Positions 26,109 to 35,061 of a stretch of DNA of 64,000 nt are shown here, in pieces. This DNA is from Kordiimonas aestuarii (lineage in GTDB: Bacteria > Pseudomonadota > Alphaproteobacteria > Sphingomonadales > Kordiimonadaceae): positions 1,178,001 through 1,242,000 of the forward strand of contig NZ_JAOBPP010000021.1 of the NCBI RefSeq assembly GCF_025574465.1, written 5' to 3'. Each line of letters begins with the position of its first letter. The stretch's first letter is position 1. A program made the translations under genes and the position numbers. The notes below the pieces were generated by a model, which did no database searches, had not been told where the DNA came from, and saw only the letters and a program-made list of their open reading frames with translations.

Positions 26109-26939
26109 CTATCCGTGATATTTGATCGGGCCGATGTACCCGTTTTCTGCTTCCGTCAAAGGATGGCCGACATATGTGGGTACGACAGATTCGAACATCT
26201 GTTGCTCTTCTGGTGTGGCGACATCTTTCTCGGCAAGTTTCATTTCATCGAGAAGGTTTTGTGCGACAAGGCCGAGGCGTTTGGCATCTACCTGCGGAGT
26301 GCCCGCAAAGTGCTCAGCTTTTTCGCACGCGGCAAGGGCAACCCGGAAGTCGCTATCCTTGGGTGCCAGCGCCTTAAAACGCGCCAGCATCAGCTCCCGC
26401 TTCTGGGGGAACTTATGATACTGGACCATGACCTTGCGGGCGATGTCGGTATAGGACTGTCCATAGTCATGGATGCCGACGAGAATATCTGATTGATACC
26501 AGCCGTGGCCAAGGCGGACCATTGACCATAAGGTGTCGCTCTCTGGTCGTAGACTGCCCGCATTGGCGGGCAGGCATGTCAGCGCCTTTTCAAAAAGATC
26601 CGTGCGGTAGATGTGATTGCCTGCAGGTCTGCGGACACCAAAAATCTTGTCGACAACCAGTCCTTGGGCTTCAAAAAGGCGGTCTTCACCCTGTTCTGCG
26701 ATGGTGACGAGTTGGTTCACGCAGTCGGCGGTCGGGATGACATCGGCGTCTATGCAGAGTGTCCATTTTTTTCCTGCCTTGATTCCGGCCTCAAAAGCCT
26801 GACGGACCGTTTCACTGAAGGGTACGGCTGATATCAGTTCAACATTTGCAGGTGCCTGTTTCTCAAGCACAGACCGGCAAAGCGCCAGCGTTCTCTCACC
26901 AACCTGTCGTACGATGATATGGACATCCTGCTCAGGCAT
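26109..26939 (-). CDS. Glycosyltransferase-like protein (GT-A, putative)
   Basis: A 276-residue protein. The N-terminus (VHIIVRQVGERTLALCRSVL) and a DxD-like stretch (KKWTLCIDADVIPTADCVNQ) suggest a GT-A nucleotide-sugar fold. Otherwise it is divergent, and I do not recognise a defined family. There is no membrane segment. ATG at 26939 has GAGG six bases upstream and overlaps the end of the upstream sulfotransferase gene by 8 bases; an earlier ATG at 26951 is in frame. Its place between two sulfotransferase genes supports a role in the same glycan. Confidence 0.6.
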   Translation of the reverse strand: MPEQDVHIIVRQVGERTLALCRSVLEKQAPANVELISAVPFSETVRQAFEAGIKAGKKWTLCIDADVIPTADCVNQLVTIAEQGEDRLFEAQGLVVDKIFGVRRPAGNHIYRTDLFEKALTCLPANAGSLRPESDTLWSMVRLGHGWYQSDILVGIHDYGQSYTDIARKVMVQYHKFPQKRELMLARFKALAPKDSDFRVALAACEKAEHFAGTPQVDAKRLGLVAQNLLDEMKLAEKDVATPEEQQMFESVVPTYVGHPLTEAENGYIGPIKYHG

Positions 26940-27750
26940 GGCGAGCCTCACTCAGCTGCGCGGTGTCATAGCCAAGGGCGTCGGCTACAGGCCCAACGTG
27001 GCGCAGTACTTCCTGATGGTCGGTGGCGGTCCACTGCCCGGTGGTGGGAAGGTTGCTGAAAGCGTTTGGCTTGCTTTCTATCAACTGTGTGACATCAGCT
27101 TTTGGCAAGGGGCTGTCGGCGCCAAGGAAAGCCGCAAGATCGCTGTAGCTGTCATGGCTCAGGTCCTCCAGTTTCTGTACCCGGCATCTCTCGGGCCCGA
27201 GAGATTGGAATGCGCCGAGCACGGACGCATTGAGCGTTGCCCAATACCAGGCCAGCTTGCCGGGGCGCCCCATCGCCCGCCATTCTTCCAGTTCGCTCTT
27301 GTGCGGGATGGGACGTCCGAGGAAATGGTGGAATTCGGCGGTTGGCTGAAACCCGGGGGCTAGGTCCGGGTTGTCGATGACGGGGGGGGCCAGATACCAG
27401 CCCTTTTTGAGGTAGCTGTTGATCACCTGCTCGGGATGACGCACCATTAGCACAAACTGCGCGTCGTAATGGCGCGCGAGTGTCTCGACCGAAAGCGACA
27501 GATACGCACTGGATTCAAAAAACAACCGGCCTGCTTCATGGCTGGCCTTCATTTCCAGGTCTTTCTGATACAGGAAACCGGCATCGTCCACCGGAAGCTC
27601 GTTCCATCGGCAGTAGCGGTGAAAAGTTTCATTGAGCGGGTTGAGTTCATGAAAGGAATCAATATTGTCGTGCATCTGCATCAGGCGCGCCATCAATGTT
27701 GTACCGCACCGTCCTGTCCCTACCGCAAAGCTGGCTTTTACTTTGGCCAT
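26932..27750 (-). CDS. Sulfotransferase family protein
   Basis: A 272-residue protein. The PAPS 5'-phosphate loop is SFAVGTGRCGTTLMARLMQM, and the 3'-phosphate region is FVLMVRHPEQVINSYLKKGW. This build is closer to the Sulfotransfer_3 group than to the other sulfotransferase in the cluster. It is predicted to sulfate a glycan intermediate in the cytoplasm. The start is uncertain: ATG 27750 lies just after the asparagine-synthase stop, while in-frame ATG 27774 overlaps that gene. Either way the genes are tightly packed and likely co-transcribed. Confidence 0.8.
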   Translation of the reverse strand: MAKVKASFAVGTGRCGTTLMARLMQMHDNIDSFHELNPLNETFHRYCRWNELPVDDAGFLYQKDLEMKASHEAGRLFFESSAYLSLSVETLARHYDAQFVLMVRHPEQVINSYLKKGWYLAPPVIDNPDLAPGFQPTAEFHHFLGRPIPHKSELEEWRAMGRPGKLAWYWATLNASVLGAFQSLGPERCRVQKLEDLSHDSYSDLAAFLGADSPLPKADVTQLIESKPNAFSNLPTTGQWTATDHQEVLRHVGPVADALGYDTAQLSEARHA

Positions 27751-27755
27751 AGCTG

Positions 27756-29501
27756 TCACAGCCCCTTCATCCATTTACTGTACCACGCGTCAAAAAACCT
27801 GAGCGCCAAGAGTGGCCGATAACGCCCCTGCTGTACAAATATTTCAACGCTGTGTCGGTTGATGACGTCATCGCGGATCGCTTGCCCATCCAGCACACTG
27901 CGAGAGAGAGTACTGAAGGGGATATAGTTTTCAAGCGGTGCGCTGAAGCCCTGTTTGGGCCGCGCCGCAAGCATGTTCCCGAGGCGGGGGGCCACAATAT
28001 TTTGCAACGTCGGCTTCTGTTGCCCCGGTTTCTTATATAGCGACGCATTGGCAGAAAACACGAGGTCTACAAGATCCGGGTCAAGGAAAGGTACGCGCAG
28101 CTCAAGGGCATGTGCCATCGCCGCGCGATCAACCTTTGCAAGCACGACGTCGGGTAAAAATGTTTCAAGGTCCAGCTTTTGCAACGCCTTAACACTTTTG
28201 ATCTCCGAATCAACCCGCTCGCGCAGCAGTGTGCCGGGCGCGGATCGTTCCGCACACGGCAGGAAACAAAGCGCGGCCACTTCATCCTTGGTCATCAGTC
28301 CCCAGTCCATATGGGTCAGGTAAGCGGTGATGCTATCGTCATCGAGGGTTGTACCGTCGGGGTACCAGTTGTAGCCAGCGAAGATCTCATCGCCGCCATC
28401 ACCGCCCAACGCAACGGTGATGTCCTGTCTGGCCACCTGCGCGAGGCGTTTGGTTGGCCAGAAGGATGTGCCGCCAAAGGGGTCGTCATAACACTGGGCG
28501 CCTTCCTCGAAGATGTCCTGCACTTCCACATCCAGCATGGTGGTGTGATGGCGGGTGCGAAGGCGCGCTGCCGTCTCGGCCGCATAAGTGTGTTCGCTGC
28601 GCTCCCAGCCGGTGAAGCCGATGCTGTAGCTGTTGATATTATCGTGGCGGCGAGTGGCAAGGTCTGTAACGGTGGCGGAGTCGTAACCCCCGCTCAGGAA
28701 AATGCCCATCGGCACATCGCTGATCAGATTGTTTTCCACCGATGTGGTAAGCAGTTCTTCCGCCGCCCGCTGGAAGGCGACTGGCTCGTAGTTTTCCTCT
28801 CCCACTGCGGGGGTCCAGTATTTCCGCTGGGCGACAGCAACGAGCTTGTCGCAGGCCGCGTTGAGCTGGAAGCGCATGTAAGTGGCTGGCGGTATTTTCT
28901 CGACTGCCTGCAGCATGGTCCGTTCGTACGGCACGTATCGGTAGTAGAGAAAATCACGAAGTGCACCGGTACTGAGGCGCCGCTCCACCTCGCCGCTGGC
29001 GAGCAAGGCCTTTACCTCCGAGCCAAAAACAAGGTTGTCTGGTGTGCGGGACATATACAGTGGCTTGATGCCAAAATGGTCACGGACAAGGAACAGGGAC
29101 CTCTCGGAATTATCCCACATGGCAAAGGCAAACATACCGCGCAGGCGGCGGAAACTGTCCGTACCCCAGGCTTTGTAGGCGGCAATGATAACCTCCGTAT
29201 CACCGTTGGAGCGGAATATGTAACCGCCCTCCGCCAAGTCCCGCCGTAGGTCGCGAAAGTTCGAGATCATGCCGTTGAAACTGAGCCAGACGTCACCGCT
29301 GCCGTCGCTCATGGGCTGGGCCGCGGCGTCGCTGAGGTCAAGGATGCTGAGGCGGCGGTGCGCAAAGCCGATATGATTGTTGCCGAGGAGCTTCTGGCCC
29401 GCGCCGTCCGGCCCCCGGTGTTGCAGGCTGTCGCCCATGGCGGCGAGCGCTGCAGGATTCACCGTGCCGTTCCATGTCGCGATGCCTGCAATGCCGCACA
29501 T
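27756..29501 (-). CDS. Asparagine synthase-like amidotransferase with altered glutaminase site
   Basis: A 581-residue protein of the AsnB type. The N-terminal class II glutaminase starts MCGIAGI (C2 nucleophile after Met removal), then HRGPDGAG. R50, N76 and D101 match the glutamine-binding residues of E. coli AsnB, but the conserved Glu of the NGEIYN motif is replaced (NGMIS, M78). The C-terminal synthetase has the PP-loop MGIFLSGGYDSATV and VTVALGGDGGDEIFAGYNWY-like motifs. In glycan clusters such enzymes amidate sugar acids rather than aspartate. The M78 change may reduce glutamine use. It is packed between two cluster genes. Confidence 0.8.
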   Translation of the reverse strand: MCGIAGIATWNGTVNPAALAAMGDSLQHRGPDGAGQKLLGNNHIGFAHRRLSILDLSDAAAQPMSDGSGDVWLSFNGMISNFRDLRRDLAEGGYIFRSNGDTEVIIAAYKAWGTDSFRRLRGMFAFAMWDNSERSLFLVRDHFGIKPLYMSRTPDNLVFGSEVKALLASGEVERRLSTGALRDFLYYRYVPYERTMLQAVEKIPPATYMRFQLNAACDKLVAVAQRKYWTPAVGEENYEPVAFQRAAEELLTTSVENNLISDVPMGIFLSGGYDSATVTDLATRRHDNINSYSIGFTGWERSEHTYAAETAARLRTRHHTTMLDVEVQDIFEEGAQCYDDPFGGTSFWPTKRLAQVARQDITVALGGDGGDEIFAGYNWYPDGTTLDDDSITAYLTHMDWGLMTKDEVAALCFLPCAERSAPGTLLRERVDSEIKSVKALQKLDLETFLPDVVLAKVDRAAMAHALELRVPFLDPDLVDLVFSANASLYKKPGQQKPTLQNIVAPRLGNMLAARPKQGFSAPLENYIPFSTLSRSVLDGQAIRDDVINRHSVEIFVQQGRYRPLLALRFFDAWYSKWMKGL

Positions 29502-29504
29502 ACC

Positions 29505-30770
29505 CTACTCTCCGTCGTTGCCGCTTAGCAGGCTGTCATAGAGCTTGATATATTTGTGGGCTTCGCAGTCGAGCGAAAGATGTTCAAGGCAGTAGGTGCG
29601 GGCGCGTTTGCCCAGCGCCTCGCGCGCGGTGGCGTCGCAGGTCAGGCGTTTGAGTGCTTCAGCCAGTGCGGCCACATCTCCCGCGGGGACGAGAAGGCCG
29701 GTTTCCTCGGGATGTACAATATCTGCGATACCCCCGACATCTGACGCAATCACGGCGGCGCCACAAGCCATGGCTTCAAAAATGACGTTGGGCAGATTGT
29801 CTGCAGTCGACGGGACAACAACGATATCGGAGGCGCAGTAAGCGTCCCGCATTATGCTGGTATCGTCGATATGGCCGGTGCTGACGCATTTGATGTCGGG
29901 CAGGGGTTCTGGCGGTACGTGGCCAATGAAAACCAATGTGATGTCGAGATCAGCCAGTGTCTGTGCAGCCGCCAGCAATATATCAAGGCCTTTGCGGGCT
30001 TCCGGCAGGAGGAAGGCAGCAAAGGTAATGACGACACTGTCGCCACTGATATCGTGCTGGTCGCGAAATGCGCTGTCCGCTGTTGGTTTGAACAGGTCGG
30101 TATCAACACCATTGTGAACAACGGAGGTTGTGTAAGTCCGGGTGAGCGGACTCGACTGGATGGTTGTTGCCATCCAACTGCAGGGGCCGACGAAGTGAAT
30201 GGGCCCCTGATAGCTGCCAAGCGCGTGCCTGCGCCGCTCAAAAACCTTTGCGCTGAGGTCATTTTCATCATCGCTTTCAAGCACGGGGCAGGCGCCACAG
30301 CCGGTAAGAAAGCGGGTGCAGCTTGCGGTGAAATGGCATCCGCCGGTGAGCGGAGCCATATCAGGCAAGCGCCAGACAACCGGCTTTTTCATCGCCTTGG
30401 CAGTGAAAAACAGGGTTGGGTCGAAAAAATTGTCCGCAACCCAGTGCAGGTGCACGATATCGGCATCTGCAATATGGCGCATCAGCGCCAGCCCTTCCTT
30501 GCCGTGATCGGTATAAAAAGCGAGCGAATAATCAAGATGCGCCATCCAGCGCTGGCGGGCTTCGCTTATCCGGGCGGCCTGCATATCAAAAAAATCATGC
30601 TCTTCCGGTGATTGGGGGCTGACGGCCGTTACGCTGGGATCGTCGCTGTCTTTCCTGCGCACATACATATGGGACTGCACACCAAGACGCCGCAGCGAAG
30701 CGTGGATGCGGTACGCCGATTTTGCCGCGCCACCATATTGGTCCGCCGTGCATAGGTGGGCGATCTTCAT
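29505..30770 (-). CDS. Family 4 glycosyltransferase
   Basis: A 421-residue GT-B enzyme. The N-terminal domain begins MKIAHLCTADQYGGAAKSAY and has DIVHLHWVADNFFDPTLFF, then a cysteine-rich loop (GGCHFTASCTRF and CGACPVLE) known from WcaC-like transferases. The C-terminal donor domain has VPSTADNLPNVIFEAMACGA and GLLVPAGDVAALAEAL, the GT4 E-x7-E region. It probably adds a hexose to a growing glycan. Three bases separate its stop from the asparagine-synthase start and 4 bases overlap the FkbM gene upstream. It resembles the first half of the GT4-GT4 fusion in this cluster. Confidence 0.85.
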   Translation of the reverse strand: MKIAHLCTADQYGGAAKSAYRIHASLRRLGVQSHMYVRRKDSDDPSVTAVSPQSPEEHDFFDMQAARISEARQRWMAHLDYSLAFYTDHGKEGLALMRHIADADIVHLHWVADNFFDPTLFFTAKAMKKPVVWRLPDMAPLTGGCHFTASCTRFLTGCGACPVLESDDENDLSAKVFERRRHALGSYQGPIHFVGPCSWMATTIQSSPLTRTYTTSVVHNGVDTDLFKPTADSAFRDQHDISGDSVVITFAAFLLPEARKGLDILLAAAQTLADLDITLVFIGHVPPEPLPDIKCVSTGHIDDTSIMRDAYCASDIVVVPSTADNLPNVIFEAMACGAAVIASDVGGIADIVHPEETGLLVPAGDVAALAEALKRLTCDATAREALGKRARTYCLEHLSLDCEAHKYIKLYDSLLSGNDGE

Positions 30771-31660
30771 GGGCGGCTCATTGTCTGAGGTGCGGCATCA
30801 AGCTGAATTGCCTCACGCCAGTCATCCAGGGTGAACGGCCCTGCCGCACGCTTAAGCGCGATATAGTGAACCCAGGCAGCGAGGCCCGCCAGCTCACGCG
30901 GCAGGGCGACAAGTTCAAAAAAGTGCGGGCGATTGGCTCGGGCCCAGTATTCAGGTGTCAGCTTGTGGCCGGAAATGAAATGGGGAACATAGTCGATCTC
31001 ATCAAAAAGGCTAAAAAAATCATCGGCGCTGTAGCCATACTGTGCGGCCGCGCGCTCAAGACCATTTTCAAACGCCATAACTGGCCGGTGCTGTGAGATC
31101 AGCTCGCGTGCGCCTTTGAGGGCATGAAATTCACCGCCTTCGATATCAAGCTTGATAAAACGAACGCGCCGCTCCCGCGGGATAACAAGATCCAGCGGGG
31201 CACACTGTACGGTCATGGTCGATGTACCCAACTCCTCGTCAGTGTGCGGGAGCTTGGCGGGTAGCAGGCCGCTGTAACCCGGTATCTTGCGGTAATAAGT
31301 AAAGGTTGCTTCGCCTGCCTTGTCGGACGCTGCGATATTCATCGCTGTGATATTATAGCGGCCGTGCCGGGCGGCGTATTGAAGCAGGGTCATATAGACC
31401 ACGTCGATCGCCTCGACCGCGAAGACATGTCCTTGAGGCCCGACAATGGATGACATCGGGAAGGTGTGGTGCCCGTCGTGTGCGCCGACATCAACTGCTA
31501 TATCCCCCGGTTTCAGGATCGCGGCATAAAGGCCAAGGACAATGTCCTCATAAAGCGGACCGATATGTTTGCCCTCCTCGGCGGCACGCGCGGCCAGAAG
31601 GTCGTAGGTCTCAAATAGCCCAAGGGCAGTGTGCAGAGGCGGCGGTGGTATCCAGACCAT
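30767..31660 (-). CDS. FkbM-family methyltransferase
   Basis: A 297-residue protein. The SAM-binding signature is GDIAVDVGAHDGHHTFPMSS, followed by VFAVEAIDVVYMTLLQYAAR and the family pattern FIKLDIEGGEFHALKGAREL. FkbM enzymes O-methylate natural products or sugar hydroxyls. ATG at 31660 overlaps the stop of the preceding glycosyltransferase by one base (TAATG) with GGAG in front, so I prefer it to the in-frame ATG at 31696. It is part of the tightly coupled glycan operon; the likely target is a sugar hydroxyl of the same product. Confidence 0.85.
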   Translation of the reverse strand: MVWIPPPPLHTALGLFETYDLLAARAAEEGKHIGPLYEDIVLGLYAAILKPGDIAVDVGAHDGHHTFPMSSIVGPQGHVFAVEAIDVVYMTLLQYAARHGRYNITAMNIAASDKAGEATFTYYRKIPGYSGLLPAKLPHTDEELGTSTMTVQCAPLDLVIPRERRVRFIKLDIEGGEFHALKGARELISQHRPVMAFENGLERAAAQYGYSADDFFSLFDEIDYVPHFISGHKLTPEYWARANRPHFFELVALPRELAGLAAWVHYIALKRAAGPFTLDDWREAIQLDAAPQTMSRP

Positions 31661-32994
31661 TATACTGCTCCTTTCCTGGGCGTGGATCTGAGCCATTTAT
31701 GGTTTTGCAGGCCCTTCCGTATAATTGTCCACAGCAGCCGTTTTCTCGCACTCCGGTTATGTCTGGCGTGGAACCGCCAGGCAAACTTCAGGTTTCCAAG
31801 GCTTTTTATATCGGTGAAATAGTTCCAGACCTCACGCCATGAGCGGCCACGGTCAAAAAAGTCAATATGTGTGCCGGTGGTGTCCGGGTCATGGTGGAGC
31901 CGTACATAGGTGCGCCCTGTAATGGCCGTGGCGTATCCCGCGGCCTTGGCACGCAGCGAAAAGTCAGAGTCTGACCAATAGTGCTGAAACAAGGTGGTAT
32001 CGATGCCCGGTACCACTGCAAACAGCTCCACCGGCATGATGGTGGTGCGGCCAAAAAGATACGCCACCTCTACGCTCTGTTGGTGACGCGAGAGCAGGTC
32101 CAGCATCCATTCGAAGCGGTAAAGCGCGTGCCCACGTTCGCCACTGGCGACGGCATTTTCCCGTGTCACCGCAGCGGTAGCCCAGCAGGTTGCCCGGTCT
32201 TTCAGCGCCAGAAGCAGGAGTTCCTCAATGGTGGTGATATCCATCATCACATCGTTATTGAGGAAAACCACAAAGTCCTCCGGTGCCATAATCTGGCGGA
32301 CATGATCCAACCCCATGTTAATTGCGCCGCCCCACCACAGGCTGCCGTCACCGGTAAGTACAGTCATATGGGGATAGCTGTCGGCCATCATCTCAGCGAC
32401 GCCGTCTGTGCTGCCGTCGTCTATCACGATGCAATGAATCAAGTGGGAGACGGATTGGCGGTCCACATGCGCCATGCATTCGCGCAAGAGATCACAGTGA
32501 TTATAGGTGGGGACGATGATGTGGATGCGGCCCTCATAGTCAGCGGGCGTGACGTCACGCCGGTAAATAGCCCAGCCAAACAGCGTCGCCTCAAGCGTGA
32601 AACCGGACGGGAAGACCTCAGGCTTTGTCGCGGCAGGCGGCAGAAGCAGCCAGCCGTTTGGTCTGACCCGCTCAAATCCGACGCTGGCGGACGCGCTGCC
32701 TGAAGCAAGGACAAGATCACAGTCTTTTTTGCCGCGCTCGGGCGCAGGGCAGGCACCAAGATAGCGAACGGCGCCTTCGAGAACCGCCTCGATGCCGGGC
32801 GTCAGCGGTATTGTCGCGGCATATACCGGCGATTTGACATGAGACAACGCGTTGAAAATGAAACGGGCTGCTGTCGCCTCATCAAATGACGCACCATGCA
32901 GGTGTTGCCGCATGGCACTGTCGGCTTTGGCGATAAAATCCGCAAACAGATGTTCGTCGGTATTCAAGGTGGAGTTGACAAAGGTAAAAGCCAT
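31660..32994 (-). CDS. Family 2 glycosyltransferase with N-terminal extension
   Basis: A 444-residue protein. The first 160 residues are a helical extension with no recognised domain. The GT-A domain starts at about residue 165 (RIHIIVPTYNHCDLLRECMA), with IVIDDGSTDGVAEMMADSY, DGSLWWGGAINMGLDHV and the metal site VVFLNNDVMMD. The C-terminus resembles rhamnosyltransferase-like enzymes (YWSDSDFSLRAKAAGY). The start at ATG 32994 has GGAGG ten bases upstream and follows the previous stop by five bases; ATG 33018 is in frame. The stop is coupled to the FkbM start. Confidence 0.8.
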   Translation of the reverse strand: MAFTFVNSTLNTDEHLFADFIAKADSAMRQHLHGASFDEATAARFIFNALSHVKSPVYAATIPLTPGIEAVLEGAVRYLGACPAPERGKKDCDLVLASGSASASVGFERVRPNGWLLLPPAATKPEVFPSGFTLEATLFGWAIYRRDVTPADYEGRIHIIVPTYNHCDLLRECMAHVDRQSVSHLIHCIVIDDGSTDGVAEMMADSYPHMTVLTGDGSLWWGGAINMGLDHVRQIMAPEDFVVFLNNDVMMDITTIEELLLLALKDRATCWATAAVTRENAVASGERGHALYRFEWMLDLLSRHQQSVEVAYLFGRTTIMPVELFAVVPGIDTTLFQHYWSDSDFSLRAKAAGYATAITGRTYVRLHHDPDTTGTHIDFFDRGRSWREVWNYFTDIKSLGNLKFAWRFHARHNRSARKRLLWTIIRKGLQNHKWLRSTPRKGAV

Positions 32995-32999
32995 GGCCG

Positions 33000-34127
33000 T
33001 CAGATCCTCCGCGCGCATGGAGACGGGCGGGTCGTCTCATCGAGGAAAGACTTGATCTCGCCAAAGAAGCCTGGCCAGCTACGATGCTCTTGCCGGTAAA
33101 GGATAGTGGTACGAGCACTGTACCAGCAATGATCCGGGTTCAGGGTGCTTTCATTGTTGCCTTTGGCTTCACTGCCGCCCAGCTTTGTGGTCGGGATACC
33201 GTGAAACCGTATGGTTGGCACACCCAGCGCTGAGGCGAGGTCGGCCACCATTGTGGATGTGGCCAGCACAAGGTCAAGCGACAGGATTGTGTGCGAGAGC
33301 GCGAGGAGGTCGTCAAAAAAGTCGCCTTCGGGATAGCTAATCACCGGGTGCGCAAAGCGCTGGTTCGCGGCCGCCAGTTCACCGGGGTCGTCGCGATACT
33401 GCAGGCTATGACACTGGTACCGGCTGTCTTGGAAAATGGGAGCCAGGGTCTCAAGCGTGGTGTAATTGATATTGCGGTCCGTTGACAGTTTTGTGGACCG
33501 TGAACAGACCCCGACATTGATAGCATGTGCCGCAGTTTTTGGCACCATCGCGCCTATAGGCTGCGGCCGCAAATACCCCGCGCCTTGCGGGTTTTCGGTT
33601 GGGTGCCAAAACAGGCCGTCCAGCGAGCCGGAGGGAATGTGCCAGTCACATTTCGCGATGTCCGCGTGTTCAGCCGTGGTTTGAATGGAGGGGAAACAGG
33701 CCTCAAGAAGTGGCAGGATTTTCGCCGGGGCATGCAGTGTAACGCTATCGGCGTCGTTGATAACCCGGTCAAGGTGGTGGGCGTGGCGGATAAAATCGCC
33801 AAGGCCGTCTTCCGCCCATATGGCGATGCGGCTGCTCCCTAGCGGTTCACCGTGCCAGCGTTTATTGGACGGCCTGTAGTCAGGGTGGCGCAAGCCACAG
33901 TCAAAACCTGCCTCAAAATCCGCCGCCCATGTGTGCCCGGGTGCAAGCTGGTGGCGCGCGATGAAGCCACGCAAATACCTGAGGAAGGGATCGGTTGGTG
34001 CCTCCGCTTCCCATGTGGCGACAAAATCGGCAGTGGCGTCGCGGCGACCGGAAAAATACATGGCCTTGAGCACGGCAAAACGTTCCGCGCTGGACTGGAT
34101 TTCCAGAATATCGCCCGCCACGTGCAT
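33000..34127 (-). CDS. GT9/heptosyltransferase-like protein
   Basis: A 375-residue protein. The N-terminal third is helical, with a WHGEPLGSSRIAIWAEDGLG segment as found at the start of glycosyltransferase domains in TPR-GT proteins. The C-terminal third has THTILSLDLVLATSTMVADL, then ASALGVPTIRFHG, matching the GT9-like donor motif (ISVDTSVAHLAGALG). The donor and acceptor are unknown. The start overlaps the upstream stop as TAATG, so ATG 34127 is favoured over the open frame reaching 34265. It is distantly like the C-terminal half of the TPR-glycosyltransferase later in the cluster. Confidence 0.65.
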   Translation of the reverse strand: MHVAGDILEIQSSAERFAVLKAMYFSGRRDATADFVATWEAEAPTDPFLRYLRGFIARHQLAPGHTWAADFEAGFDCGLRHPDYRPSNKRWHGEPLGSSRIAIWAEDGLGDFIRHAHHLDRVINDADSVTLHAPAKILPLLEACFPSIQTTAEHADIAKCDWHIPSGSLDGLFWHPTENPQGAGYLRPQPIGAMVPKTAAHAINVGVCSRSTKLSTDRNINYTTLETLAPIFQDSRYQCHSLQYRDDPGELAAANQRFAHPVISYPEGDFFDDLLALSHTILSLDLVLATSTMVADLASALGVPTIRFHGIPTTKLGGSEAKGNNESTLNPDHCWYSARTTILYRQEHRSWPGFFGEIKSFLDETTRPSPCARRI

Positions 34128-35056
34128 TAATCGACCCGTTTCATTTTGGGGAAGGCGATATAGGCCTGCGGCGGAATGATATATCCCCCCGCATGCAGAT
34201 GATCGGTTACCTCTTCCGCCAGTTGGTGCGCGGTGCCGCTGTCTCCCCACTGGTGATACATCCATGGCACCAGATAACGCAGCAGGGGTTTTTCCATTTT
34301 GGCAGATCCCGTCACGACATCGTCCAGAGCTTTCACGATGGTTTCGCGGTCATAGGCATAGTCAATCACTTCCTGCAGGACATGCGGAGGGATCGCCTTT
34401 TTCAGCACATAGACCCGGCTGGCCGCCATGCCTGAGACGATGGTCTCAAAATACTCTTTCAGCAGTTCCATGGTCACATGGATATAGGGATGAAAGATGT
34501 GGTGAAAGTCCTGTTGGATCAAGACACTGCGCCCCGGTATCAGGGCGGGGAAAAAATGCTCAAGCACAAATTGATTGAGTGGCAGGGTTTTGCACACGTC
34601 AACGAACAATACATCGATGGGTTTTGCGGTGTCCCACGACTGCGCCAGCAGCGAGCCTTCGATCGTCGTGACATAGTCTTTTACCGGAGCGACCTGCCGG
34701 TCATAAAGGTGGCGAAACGAAAAGGTTTTGCTGACATCAATGGTGCTGTCGGGGAAATGGTCTTGCAGATATTCCCGCAGGTAGGGTTCGTCGGCCAGAA
34801 ACTGATCGTAGCTCATCACGCTGCCGTGGAAACTGCCGGAATCGGTGCGGTCGCGCAGGCCAGCAGCAAAGGCATATGTCGAGCCGCCCAGAAAGGCGCC
34901 TGCATCAATGATGGCGTGGCCCGGTTTTACAAAGTCACGTGCCAGCCGGTAGAGAATGGCCTGCTCGCCTTTTGCCAACATGGTTTTCAGGTTGAAAACA
35001 TCGGACGGTATTATATCCAGATGGCGTTCGACATCGTTGAGGCTAAATAAGTCCAT
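34127..35056 (-). CDS. SAM-dependent methyltransferase-like protein
   Basis: A 309-residue protein. The Rossmann SAM motif is HAIIDAGAFLGGSTYAFAAG, followed by PIDVLFVDVCKTLPLNQFVL and SVLIQQDFHHIFHPYIHV, the order found in class I sugar and macrocin-O-methyltransferase-like enzymes. It is predicted to modify a hydroxyl of a cluster glycan. Its stop codon overlaps the next start by one base, and six bases separate it from the next methyltransferase upstream. Two adjacent methyltransferases suggest two methylated positions, or one divergent copy. Confidence 0.7.
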   Translation of the reverse strand: MDLFSLNDVERHLDIIPSDVFNLKTMLAKGEQAILYRLARDFVKPGHAIIDAGAFLGGSTYAFAAGLRDRTDSGSFHGSVMSYDQFLADEPYLREYLQDHFPDSTIDVSKTFSFRHLYDRQVAPVKDYVTTIEGSLLAQSWDTAKPIDVLFVDVCKTLPLNQFVLEHFFPALIPGRSVLIQQDFHHIFHPYIHVTMELLKEYFETIVSGMAASRVYVLKKAIPPHVLQEVIDYAYDRETIVKALDDVVTGSAKMEKPLLRYLVPWMYHQWGDSGTAHQLAEEVTDHLHAGGYIIPPQAYIAFPKMKRVD

Positions 35057-35061
35057 CGCGA

